A DNA stretch of 64,000 bases from Arcobacter sp. FWKO B (GTDB lineage: Bacteria > Campylobacterota > Campylobacteria > Campylobacterales > Arcobacteraceae). Numbering within the stretch: position 1 is the stretch's first letter; every line of letters starts with the position of its first letter. The notes below the pieces were generated by a model that saw nothing but the letters and a program-made list of their open reading frames with translations, was not told the DNA's origin and did no database searches. The DNA is taken from assembly GCF_014844135.1 (NCBI RefSeq), contig NZ_CP041403.1, positions 248,001 to 312,000 on the forward strand. The letters are read 5' to 3'. Position numbers and translations under genes: made by a program. Shown in pieces: positions 56,175-64,000 of the stretch.

Positions 56175-57586
56175 TTAGTAGCTTTTTTTATAATATTTTC
56201 TATCATATTTCCAAAAATAAGCCAATGTATAGGGATAAGTAGATACCAATACAATCTTCCCCATAACCCTTTTGGATAAAAATATGCACTTTGGATAAGT
56301 TTATCATCTTCTATTACAAACTCTAGCCAAGCATTTCCAGGGAGTTTCATCTGTGCAAAAAGCAAAAGCCTTTTATTTTCCACCACATCTGCAACTTTCC
56401 AAAAATCTATACTATCTCCAATCCTTACACTACAGCTATCTCTTCTTCCTCTATTTAGTCCATATCCACCTATAAACTTATCTATAACACCCCTTAAACT
56501 CCAAAGCCAATCATATCCAAACCATCCATTTTGCCCACCTATACACATAAAAGACTCAAATACTTTTTGTTTATCTAAATTTTTTATATCTCTTATTTGT
56601 CTATCTATAAAAACTGCATTTGCTATATCTTTGGTATGATCTTTTTCCCAAACATCACCAAAACTATCACTCCATCTACTAATAACTTGATTATTTTCTA
56701 TTTCTTTGATGGCTTGGTCCACACTTTGGGCAAAAGTTTTTGGTTTTATATCAAAAAACTTTTTTGCATTATCATTTTGTACGATTACTTCACTTTTTAG
56801 CCCTTCAATCAAAGATGAAGCAACACTATAAGGTACTGGTGTAAATAGCGTGAGCCAATAAGATGATATTTTGGGTGTCATAAAAGAAACTGGTATCAAA
56901 TACCTCTTAAGCCCCATACTTTTAGCTGTATTTTTCATCATATCTCCATATGACATTTGCTGCGAACCTATATCAACTACTAGGTTTTGAGTGTATTGAA
57001 GATTAATACCGTTATATAAATACTCTATTACATCATCTACACCTATTGGTTGAGCCATAGTATCTACCCATTTAGGGGTAATCATAACTGGAAGTTTTTG
57101 AACCAAATTTCTAATAATCTCAAAACTTGCACTTCCTGAACCAATAATAACACCCGCTCTAAACCATATGGTCTGTATCTTATCACTATAAGAAGACAAT
57201 ATTTCACCAGTTTCTATTCTACTTCTTAGATGCGTTGAAGCACTATCTTTTTGACCAAGTCCACCAAGATATATAACCCTTTTTACACCACATTCTATAG
57301 CAGTTTCTATAAAATTTTGTGCACTTATTCTATCTTTTTGTTCATAATCTTTTGAAGCAAGACTATGTATAAGATAATAGACCGTATGAACCCCATCAAG
57401 TGCTTTTTTAAGTGAGTCTATATCAAATGTAGAACCCTCAACTATTTCAATATCATTTGAAATAGTTTTATTTAAAGAATCTTTATTTCTTACCATTACT
57501 CTAAGAGACACTTCACTATCTTGTAAAAGTCTATGCTTTAACCTACGCCCAATATAACCATTTGCACCAGTAAGTAAAACTTTCAT
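56171..57586 (-). CDS. Atypical SDR (NAD(P)-binding) protein with C-terminal DUF2867
   Basis: 471 residues. Residues 1-290 are an atypical short-chain dehydrogenase: MKVLLTGANGYIGRRL nucleotide loop, YYLIHSLASKDYEQKD, and GVKRVIYLGGLGQ. Residues 300-470 form a DUF2867 domain (GYDWLWSLRGVIDKFIGGYGLNRGRRDS, WGRLYWYLLIPIHWLIFGNMI) with a hydrophobic C-terminus that may bind membrane or lipid. Resembles UDP-glucose 4-epimerase-like 'DUF2867' proteins of unknown substrate. 36 bases after the glycosyltransferase operon. Confidence 0.82.
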   Translation of the reverse strand: MKVLLTGANGYIGRRLKHRLLQDSEVSLRVMVRNKDSLNKTISNDIEIVEGSTFDIDSLKKALDGVHTVYYLIHSLASKDYEQKDRISAQNFIETAIECGVKRVIYLGGLGQKDSASTHLRSRIETGEILSSYSDKIQTIWFRAGVIIGSGSASFEIIRNLVQKLPVMITPKWVDTMAQPIGVDDVIEYLYNGINLQYTQNLVVDIGSQQMSYGDMMKNTAKSMGLKRYLIPVSFMTPKISSYWLTLFTPVPYSVASSLIEGLKSEVIVQNDNAKKFFDIKPKTFAQSVDQAIKEIENNQVISRWSDSFGDVWEKDHTKDIANAVFIDRQIRDIKNLDKQKVFESFMCIGGQNGWFGYDWLWSLRGVIDKFIGGYGLNRGRRDSCSVRIGDSIDFWKVADVVENKRLLLFAQMKLPGNAWLEFVIEDDKLIQSAYFYPKGLWGRLYWYLLIPIHWLIFGNMIENIIKKATN

Positions 57587-57622
57587 GTAAGCCCTTTTAT
57601 ATTTTATTACAAATATTATAGC

Positions 57623-58456
57623 TTAATTTATAATTTTTAGTAGATTGTTTTTATACTGTTGATATGTAAAATTCAATGAAGTTTGTCTATTTTGTTCACC
57701 TATTAGTTTAAGATCATTTTCACTATGCAATATACTATCTATTTTAAAAACTACGCTTATATCATTATGTGAGTGCATTAAAGAAAAAGTATCTAGTATT
57801 TCGCTAGCATCGTTCTCTACTGAAGTAAAAACAACATTTTCATAAGACATAGCTTTTAGTATATTTGTATTAAATGTTTTCTTTTGAGTTGGTGAGATAA
57901 ATACATCACTAGCTTGTAATACCATATCAAGCTTTTCTTCTTCTATCAATAAAAACCTATGTTTTGTTTTGAGTCTTGCTATAAATAGCCTTATTGTATC
58001 TAATGATTTAGTATCTCCAATGATACAAGCTTTTGCAAATTTGAAATTAAGATTATTGACCATAGAGATAAACTCTTTTATTCCGCCATTTTTAAAGTCA
58101 CTATCATAAAATGTAACAAATCGTGTTTCAGTTCTTAAACCATATATATCACACATATCTTGTTTTGCTTGAGCCTTAGAAAACTCTTCATTAGCATCGA
58201 TACAAGGGTAAATTAGCTCAATTTGTTTATTTTCATATCTTGATGCAAGTATATTTTTTATTCTTTTTGAATTTACTATTATTACCTTTGCATGATTACT
58301 CAAAGAGTCTTTGTCTTTATCTGTTGAGTTATAAAAATAAATATCAGCATATGATTTTTTTGAAAATAATCTCTTAAGTCCATTTTGTTTTTTAAATTCT
58401 TCTAAATTCTCAATAGTATCTATAAAATCTATCTTTGTTGATGAATAATAAGTCAT
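57623..58456 (-). CDS. Glycosyltransferase-like protein (GT4/GT1 type)
   Basis: 277 residues. C-terminal GT-B half: ASDVFISPTQKKTFNTNILKAMSYENVVFTS corresponds to the nucleotide-sugar binding region of GT4 (ExxP...EAM). The N-terminal half is short, so the protein is smaller than typical GT4 enzymes (350-400). Overlaps waaF by 4 bases; last gene of the LOS core operon. Confidence 0.75.
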   Translation of the reverse strand: MTYYSSTKIDFIDTIENLEEFKKQNGLKRLFSKKSYADIYFYNSTDKDKDSLSNHAKVIIVNSKRIKNILASRYENKQIELIYPCIDANEEFSKAQAKQDMCDIYGLRTETRFVTFYDSDFKNGGIKEFISMVNNLNFKFAKACIIGDTKSLDTIRLFIARLKTKHRFLLIEEEKLDMVLQASDVFISPTQKKTFNTNILKAMSYENVVFTSVENDASEILDTFSLMHSHNDISVVFKIDSILHSENDLKLIGEQNRQTSLNFTYQQYKNNLLKIIN

Positions 58457-59445
58457 AATCTCTCCAATACATCACTGGATTTTATTTGTTTCATACAGTT
58501 ATGGTGTGAAAGTGGACAAACCCTTTTCATACACGGTGCACATTCAATCTCTTTTCTTATGATTATTTCGTTTGGGTTATTCCATTGGTGAGTTTCTATG
58601 TGTTTTGTGGGTCCAAAAATTGCTACTGTTTTGATTTTGAAAGCCGCTGCTAAGTGCATTGGACCACTATCATTTGTGATAAATAAATCTAAATTTTTGA
58701 TATATTCTATAAGTTCAGTTACAGTTGTTTTTCCAGCAAGGTTTGTATAATTTGTGACACCAAACTCTTGTAGATATTTTTCTATTTCTCCAGCTTGTTC
58801 TACTTCTGTAGGGCCACCAAAAATAAGGATGTCATAATCTTTGCTTAACTCTTTTGCTGTTAGAGCGAATTCTTTTGGATACCATCTTTTGGCACTGCCA
58901 TATGTTGCACCTGGGTTTAGACCTAATAGCTTAGGTGATAGTGAAGAATTTTTGAGACCAGATAAATCTGGTGTTCCAGATTTTGGAACGCCGATTTTAA
59001 TCGGTGATGATTTTGTATAGATTTTTAAATCACCTGCTTTATAGTTTGTTTTTAGTGAGTGATTTACGAAGTCGTTATATCTTAGCACTAGATGAATTTG
59101 CTCAGATGTGAGTCTTTTATATCCATATTTTCTCTTTGTATTTACAAAAAACTGCAAAATCCTAGCACTAAAAGACCTTCTAAAAGAGAAAAATGTATCA
59201 ACTCTACCAAAAGATTTGGCAAGATTATAGATATTTAGATACCGAAATCCCCCTTTTTTAGTATCATCTACTATAATTTGTGATATTTTAGGATGAAATT
59301 CAAAGATTTTTACAGATACATTAGAGCCAAGTATTATATATTTATAATCATCTCCAAAATGCCCTATTATATTTTCTATTGCAGGTGTTGCCATTACAGC
59401 ATCGCCAAGCCATGTAGGTATTTGTATAACTATCTTTTTATCCAT
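58453..59445 (-). CDS. waaF: Lipopolysaccharide heptosyltransferase II (GT9) with an in-frame palindromic insert
   Basis: 330 residues from ATG 59445 (MDKKIVIQIPTWLGDAVMATPAI; ATGGATAA overlap with the upstream stop); the frame is open to 59469. GT9 features: LGLNPGATYGSAKRWYP (donor binding), FGGPTEVEQAGEI, LFITNDSGPMHLAAAF and HQWNNPN. Adds the second heptose of the LOS inner core. Between the two lobes, PIKIGVPKSGTPDLSGL (about residues 147-163) is encoded by the palindromic element at 58957-59007, an apparent insertion that keeps the frame. Confidence 0.9.
   Translation of the reverse strand: MDKKIVIQIPTWLGDAVMATPAIENIIGHFGDDYKYIILGSNVSVKIFEFHPKISQIIVDDTKKGGFRYLNIYNLAKSFGRVDTFFSFRRSFSARILQFFVNTKRKYGYKRLTSEQIHLVLRYNDFVNHSLKTNYKAGDLKIYTKSSPIKIGVPKSGTPDLSGLKNSSLSPKLLGLNPGATYGSAKRWYPKEFALTAKELSKDYDILIFGGPTEVEQAGEIEKYLQEFGVTNYTNLAGKTTVTELIEYIKNLDLFITNDSGPMHLAAAFKIKTVAIFGPTKHIETHQWNNPNEIIIRKEIECAPCMKRVCPLSHHNCMKQIKSSDVLERL
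58957..59007. repeat. Palindromic element, copy E, inside waaF
   Basis: ACCAGATAAATCTGG with arm TGTTCC, 7 bases (AGATTTT), then GGAACG with CCGATTTTAATCGG: two half-elements joined at GTTCC...GGAAC, built from the same hairpin sequences as copies A and D. The whole lies in frame in the heptosyltransferase gene. Confidence 0.85.
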
Positions 59446-60493
59446 TTTGAACCATCTTTTTAAACTCATAAAATGCTTTTGTTTTGATTATCTTGCCATC
59501 ACGGTTATCTACAAGACCATACCCAGGTGCAACTAGCTGATGCCAAAAAACTTTAGATATTTTGCCACTTTTTTTGGCTATATCATAATACTCCACCATA
59601 TATTTTGCATATTCATCATATCCAACACACTCTTTTTCGCTTGTAGGGGCATATGGTGCAGTATTTGATAATGGCCAGTTCACTTCTGTGATATATATAT
59701 CATCACTTTTTGTTTTTGGGCTTAGTCTTGTCATAGCATAGAGCAAATCTATTTTATTTGCTGTATCAAATATCCCCATTTGAGTATTATAAGGGCTTCC
59801 TCTTCTATCAACATAAAGCAAACTTGATAGTTTGTCATATTTTATATCATAGCCATTAAACAAAGCTCGTACAGTATAATAGTACTCAAAATCTATAACA
59901 CTAGGCCCTATAAGTTTAATATCACTATAGCTTGTATCTCTTATATCTTGTAAACACTTATAGAACTTTAAATACTCACCAATACTAAAAAATCCCCATT
60001 TGGTTCTATTAATTGCGTTGCCTATTTGAAACTCATTTGTAATAGTCTTAAATGTATTAAATATTATACTAATATCTTTCTTTAAAAGTTCCAAATCATC
60101 AATATGCTCTCTATCTTGCAAAATATTTATAACTATACTCTTTTTATCATTTTGTATAAATTTGAGTGCGAAATCGTAGTATTTTTGTATATTTTGTATA
60201 TCACTTAAAGGGAGTCTGATTAACAAATTTTTCACTCCAAGCTCTTCTATAAGCTCTACTTGTATATCACCTTTATCAAGATTGACTCCCATACCATATA
60301 TATCACTTCCTTTTGGTGTAGTTGGTTTGAAAAGTTTCATGGCAAGTGTTGCAAAAGGAAATACAAAAGCAGTTGTAATACCAAGTTTTATATAATCAAA
60401 ACTATGCTTTTTTTTCATCTGTTTTTTGTATGCTTTATCTTGTATCACATGTGGTTGGTCTGAATAGTTATCCCAAATAAATGGTGTTCTCAT
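59438..60493 (-). CDS. Glycoside-hydrolase-like TIM-barrel protein
   Basis: 351 residues. One membrane helix (LGITTAFVFPFATLAMKLF, about 37-55), then a barrel-like domain with strands such as NLLIRLPLSDI, KSIVINILQD and DIYITEVNWPLSN; the acidic residue in ITEVNW resembles the nucleophile strand of GH39/GH5-like enzymes. Probably anchored at the inner membrane in the LOS cluster; substrate not predictable. Confidence 0.65.
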   Translation of the reverse strand: MRTPFIWDNYSDQPHVIQDKAYKKQMKKKHSFDYIKLGITTAFVFPFATLAMKLFKPTTPKGSDIYGMGVNLDKGDIQVELIEELGVKNLLIRLPLSDIQNIQKYYDFALKFIQNDKKSIVINILQDREHIDDLELLKKDISIIFNTFKTITNEFQIGNAINRTKWGFFSIGEYLKFYKCLQDIRDTSYSDIKLIGPSVIDFEYYYTVRALFNGYDIKYDKLSSLLYVDRRGSPYNTQMGIFDTANKIDLLYAMTRLSPKTKSDDIYITEVNWPLSNTAPYAPTSEKECVGYDEYAKYMVEYYDIAKKSGKISKVFWHQLVAPGYGLVDNRDGKIIKTKAFYEFKKMVQNG

Positions 60494-61422
60494 GATACTA
60501 TCTCAATAAGTGTATTTTTGATTTTATCAAAAGTTTGCTCTGAATAATTTGCATTTATCATAAAATTATGCTGTTTATCGGTATCATTGATACTTGACCA
60601 TCTTTTACTACTAGCAAATAAATTATCACCAAAGAATGAGAGTGTTTTGATATTTACAGCACCAGCTAGATGCATAGGTCCCGTGGAAGTACTTACAAAA
60701 AGCTCACAGCCACTTAAAAACTGGCAAAACTCTATCAAACTCATCTTTGATTCTAAAATAGTAGCTTCAAAGTCAAGATGGGTGCTTATGTACTCTTTTG
60801 AAATCGTATCATCTGGACCAAAAGTAAAAACAACCTCTACACTAGGTAACTTTGAAGCAACTTTGCCAAGGGCTAAATAATCATCAAGCTTTAAGTTTCC
60901 ATCACTACTACCACCAAAACCAGGGTGGAAAACTATTTTTTTGATTGCTGATTGCTTGGTGCTAAGTGCTAAAGAAAGAAGAGGTTTTGAAAATTCTAGG
61001 TTTAAATTTGGAAATAAAACTTTGCCTAAGTCCATATTGTACTGCCACTCTGTTTTTTCTACTTTACTTCTTCTTTGGACTATTTTTTTATTAAAAAATA
61101 TTTGTGCTATTTTGGTAGCTGGTGCAATTCTTGTTTTTATACCACTTAAAAAAAGCAAAAAGCCAAGCCTTGTATCTATAAATGCACTTATACTTGCATC
61201 AAATTTGTGTTCTTTTATCTTTTTTAAAGTACCAAAAAAATCTTCTTTATCATAAAGTATTACACCATCTATAAAATCGATATTTTCGGCAAAATTGAAA
61301 TTTACTTTTGATACAAGTGCAATGATAGAAGTTGTAGGGTATTGTTCTTTTATAGCTTTAAAAAGAGGAAGTGTTACGCAAAAATCCCCTATTTTATCAT
61401 GCCTAGTTATTAGTATTTTCAT
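60490..61422 (-). CDS. Glycosyltransferase family 9 heptosyltransferase-like protein
   Basis: 310 residues. Starts MKILITRHDKIGDFCVTLPLF, the GT9 opening, with the donor-site strand IVFHPGFGGSSDGNLK and the conserved ELFVSTSTGPMHLAGAV. A second GT9 in the cluster; possibly heptosyltransferase I or III. Overlaps both neighbours by 4 bases. Confidence 0.88.
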   Translation of the reverse strand: MKILITRHDKIGDFCVTLPLFKAIKEQYPTTSIIALVSKVNFNFAENIDFIDGVILYDKEDFFGTLKKIKEHKFDASISAFIDTRLGFLLFLSGIKTRIAPATKIAQIFFNKKIVQRRSKVEKTEWQYNMDLGKVLFPNLNLEFSKPLLSLALSTKQSAIKKIVFHPGFGGSSDGNLKLDDYLALGKVASKLPSVEVVFTFGPDDTISKEYISTHLDFEATILESKMSLIEFCQFLSGCELFVSTSTGPMHLAGAVNIKTLSFFGDNLFASSKRWSSINDTDKQHNFMINANYSEQTFDKIKNTLIEIVS

Positions 61423-62168
61423 TTTTTTAACTCTTTATTAGCTTCATAAAGTTTTATATATTTATAAAAGTTTGTCACCATATGTGAATATGCTATTATT
61501 AAACCTACATAACCATCCCTAAAGCCTTGTTTAAATACATATGTACGGATAAATGAGTACATACCATTAAAAAAAGCTTTTGTTGGACTTGATCTCTTTT
61601 TACCAACATTATTCAAAGCAAAAAGTGTAGAATATCTATCAGCTTTGATTACAAACTCTGATATACTATGATAGCTGTAATGCTCCACATTACCCTTTAA
61701 AACTTCTATTTTCAAGCCATCAGTTATAATATCTTCATGAACATCATTGCTATTATATGATGTAGTTTTTCTATTGTATAGTCTTTTTATTTTTTGATTA
61801 TTCCATCCGCAGTGTTTTACTTGTATATCTTTGTAAAAAGCTTTGAAATTGAGCTTATATACACAAACTTTATCTAAATTTTTCGATTTTAGCTCATTTA
61901 AAAGCTCACTATCAACTACCTCATCACTATCTATTATCAAAATCCAATCATTCTTTGCATAGCTTGCAGCTTTGTTTTTGCTCCAGCCAAAGCCTCTAAA
62001 TTCACCTTCTATTAAATTTACATTAGAAAAGCTTTTAGCTATATTTATAGTTTCATCAACAGAGCCATTGTCATACACTACCACATCATCAAAACTTTCT
62101 AGGCTTTTTAGAGTATTACCTATTGTTTTTTCATTGTTTTTTGCTAATACTACTGCACTTATATTCAT
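61419..62168 (-). CDS. Family 2 glycosyltransferase (WaaE/KdtX-like)
   Basis: 249 residues. GT-A signature: ISAVVLAKNNEKTIGNTLKSL, VVVYDNGSVDETI, and the metal-binding DxD as IIDSDEVVD. The EFRGFGWSKNKAASYA and HCGWNNQKIKRLY segments match the LOS beta-1,4-glucosyltransferase (WaaE) branch. Likely extends the inner core. Confidence 0.88.
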   Translation of the reverse strand: MNISAVVLAKNNEKTIGNTLKSLESFDDVVVYDNGSVDETINIAKSFSNVNLIEGEFRGFGWSKNKAASYAKNDWILIIDSDEVVDSELLNELKSKNLDKVCVYKLNFKAFYKDIQVKHCGWNNQKIKRLYNRKTTSYNSNDVHEDIITDGLKIEVLKGNVEHYSYHSISEFVIKADRYSTLFALNNVGKKRSSPTKAFFNGMYSFIRTYVFKQGFRDGYVGLIIAYSHMVTNFYKYIKLYEANKELKK

Positions 62169-62890
62169 TTTTTTCCTAATCGTTTAATAAAACCTTTAAA
62201 TTTATACTTAAGCAATTTCTTAAACCCAAATATCTCATCAGGAGTTTTAAGCCCATCTCCATCAACTCTATATATAACACCATTTATTCCATCAAAGTCT
62301 TTATGGATGGCATTACCTATTCTAAATGAGTATTTATAGTATTTTTGGGAATGCTTTAGTACTTCTTGATTGTATTTACCAAAAGGGAATACAAAGCTAT
62401 TTACTTCTGTACCAAGTTTACTCTCTAATATCTCTTTTGAGTGTCTCAATTCAAGCTCCAAATCAACACCACTAGCTGTCAAATCAATATGAGAGTGTGA
62501 ATGTGAGCCAATTTGAACTAAACCACTATCAAGCATCTCTTTTAGCTCTTTAAATGTACAAAAAGTCCCTTGTTCATAATTGATAAATAAATCATTATGC
62601 TCAAACCCCATCCTTAAGGTAGGATCTTTGTCGCAATCATCTAATATATATCTACTAGGAACTGCCAATAAAGCTTTTAATCCATATTTTTGAAGCAAAG
62701 GATAAATCAAAAAATAAAAATCAGCATAAGCATCATCAAATGTAAGGCAAACACATTTACCTTTTATTTCTTCACCTGGGAAAATTGTAGTAAAGTTTTG
62801 TTTGATATATTTAAGATGCTCTTCAAAAATAGCTAAATCATTACTACATCTATCACTATTTACATGATGATACATAATACTAATCAACAA
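62165..62890 (-). CDS. Polysaccharide deacetylase (CE4/NodB family)
   Basis: 241 residues. NodB motifs: CLTFDDAYADFYFL (the metal Asp), IGSHSHSHIDLT (HxxxH) and FVFPFGKYNQEVL. No signal peptide, so possibly cytoplasmic-facing, deacetylating a sugar of the LOS core or a lipid-linked intermediate. ATG overlaps the stop of the kinase gene by 11 bases. Confidence 0.88.
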   Translation of the reverse strand: MLISIMYHHVNSDRCSNDLAIFEEHLKYIKQNFTTIFPGEEIKGKCVCLTFDDAYADFYFLIYPLLQKYGLKALLAVPSRYILDDCDKDPTLRMGFEHNDLFINYEQGTFCTFKELKEMLDSGLVQIGSHSHSHIDLTASGVDLELELRHSKEILESKLGTEVNSFVFPFGKYNQEVLKHSQKYYKYSFRIGNAIHKDFDGINGVIYRVDGDGLKTPDEIFGFKKLLKYKFKGFIKRLGKK

Positions 62891-63638
62891 CTTTTATCCC
62901 TTTTAATCTTTTTTTGAAATTTATCCTAGCCTTATGAGCATGAGAATATTTCAAAGCATCTTCAACTGCTCTTCTTTCATACATTCCTGCACTTTTGGCA
63001 TATGATTTTATAATAGTAATCAAATCTTCATCTTTTGCCCAAAGTTTTGAGAAGTTTTGAAGTCTTTGCTCATAATAAAGTTCTTTAAACTCCATTCTGT
63101 TAATATCTACTATACTAAACACATAATTATCATCTACTTTTTTTATAAGAATATTTCCAGGTGAATAATCTTTATGAAATACCCCTTTGTTATGTAAATC
63201 ATTAGTAAACTTTCCAAATTCACTAAGTATCTCTTCTTTATCTACAAAGTTTTTATCTAGAAGTGGTTCCCTTATTGTAAAATCATATTCAAACAATATA
63301 GAAACAAAAAAACTCTCTTTTATCATACCTTTTTCAAAAAACTCTATATAACCTACAGGCTTAGGGGTATTTATATTTAATTGTTCTAATTTAATAGCAT
63401 TATCATATGATTTTTTTGCTTTTGAGTCTTTAAGATATGAATATACAACCTTATTTAACATATTAGGAACTTTAAAAGATTTGACTACAAGCATAATGTT
63501 ATTATACTCTATAACTTTTATCTCATTTCTTGCTTTGTGTATAGTTGATGTGTTTTCATTGAAGTAATCTTTTATATTAATTAAGAAATTCTCAAAACCA
63601 GAAAAAGAATCATTTAGTACATATTTAAACTGTGACAA
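62880..63638 (-). CDS. Lipopolysaccharide core kinase-like protein (WaaP/KdkA/RIO fold)
   Basis: 252 residues. Kinase catalytic loop HNKGVFHKDYSPGNILIKK (HxDxxxxN with HKD) and FSIVDINRMEF (DFG-equivalent DIN). Such proteins phosphorylate heptose or Kdo of the core. First gene of the LOS operon (63638 to 57623, with short overlaps between genes). Confidence 0.85.
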   Translation of the reverse strand: MSQFKYVLNDSFSGFENFLINIKDYFNENTSTIHKARNEIKVIEYNNIMLVVKSFKVPNMLNKVVYSYLKDSKAKKSYDNAIKLEQLNINTPKPVGYIEFFEKGMIKESFFVSILFEYDFTIREPLLDKNFVDKEEILSEFGKFTNDLHNKGVFHKDYSPGNILIKKVDDNYVFSIVDINRMEFKELYYEQRLQNFSKLWAKDEDLITIIKSYAKSAGMYERRAVEDALKYSHAHKARINFKKRLKGIKVVD

Positions 63639-63716
63639 TAAAATACCTTTATATTATTTGGTATTATTTTAGCCAAAAGTAGATTAAAAAGAAAAAATAG
63701 AACCTTTTAGATGGTT

Positions 63717-64000
63717 TTACTTTTTCCCTTTTTTAATAAAATGAAGTAGAGGTATTTTATATGTAATAAATACAAATTGTTTTATCAGATATGCTATAAA
63801 TCCTTTTAATTTTACTACTCCATACAAATCACAAACAGCATATTTTCCACCAAGGGCTATTAAAACACCTTGTAGTTTTGGCTCACATGGTATTAAAGGC
63901 TTTTTATGTATCATATTTAATACATTTTTTGCGGCACTTATACCAGTAGCCCTTGCTACTGTAACATTTGCTGGCATTTTATTACCTTGTTTATCTTTTA
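63717..64000 (-). CDS. C-terminal part of type II NADH dehydrogenase (NDH-2)
   Basis: Open from the window edge (minus strand) to the stop at 63717; the visible 94 residues include KDKQGNKMPANVTVARATGISAAKN and GVLIALGGKYAVCDLYGVVKLKGFIAYLIKQFVFITYKI, the FAD-domain end and C-terminal membrane-binding helices of NDH-2. The start lies outside the window. Confidence 0.8.
   Translation of the reverse strand, partial: KDKQGNKMPANVTVARATGISAAKNVLNMIHKKPLIPCEPKLQGVLIALGGKYAVCDLYGVVKLKGFIAYLIKQFVFITYKIPLLHFIKKGKK

Overview
This AT-rich window reads as a chromosome segment of a Campylobacterota (epsilonproteobacterial) organism. Supporting features are the epsilon-type short PriA and FtsY, the rsmD/rny/5-FTHF-ligase and lpxD/ilvH/ilvB gene orders, gyrA-asd-yqhA-hemE, an ExbB/ExbD/TonB set and an LOS heptosyltransferase cluster. 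An Arcobacter- or Sulfurimonas-like genus is plausible, but I cannot place it more precisely. No rRNA, CRISPR array or transposase is visible. Two identical tRNA-Asn genes lie near 18.0 kb.

Layout. 1-4.0 kb: a tightly overlapping operon with a membrane ferredoxin (NapH-like), a 2-hydroxyacyl-CoA dehydratase/double-cubane-cluster type protein, its ATP-dependent activase and a TauE/CcdA-like membrane protein; this looks like an ATP-driven low-potential reductase of unknown substrate. 4.1-5.6 kb: exbB-exbD-tonB. 5.6-21.7 kb: housekeeping genes (carbonic-anhydrase-like, exonuclease, trpF, rpe, rpmB, K+ channel, argJ, gyrA, asd, yqhA, hemE, radical SAM, tRNAs), a di-heme peroxidase and a PAS-GGDEF-EAL protein. 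21.7-27.0 kb (minus): ftsK, lpxD, ilvH, ilvB. 27.1-32.1 kb: an integrated mobilizable element with a tyrosine integrase, a MobV-type relaxase, small coiled proteins and a protein carrying HUH-Rep-like motifs. 32.2-47.4 kb: flagellin-like protein, ABC permease, rsmD, rny, fthC, tlpA, ftsY, an FeS oxidoreductase subunit, lgt, priA, pseudopilin, histidine kinase, acnB. 47.5-53.7 kb: dedA, a lipoprotein and a three-gene restriction-modification operon (beta-class MTase, AlwI-family endonuclease, RadC-D12 MTase fusion). 53.9-64.0 kb: htpG, an SDR protein, an LOS/LPS core cluster and the end of an NDH-2 gene.

Four observations stand out. (1) A family of small two-hairpin palindromes with GGAAC/GTTCC arms recurs in intergenic spacers, and one copy sits in frame inside the heptosyltransferase gene. 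(2) Many gene junctions carry tandem 7-bp repeats whose sequence differs from site to site while the 7-bp period is kept. (3) The 3' end of argJ is followed by two degenerate copies of itself plus its terminator, one with the same terminal peptide in different synonymous codons; this looks like scars of site-specific integration. (4) ftsK seems to begin at a non-canonical AUA/AUC codon just after lpxD, because the first membrane helix lies upstream of any ATG/GTG/TTG.

All functional calls are from reading motifs by eye; no database search was possible.
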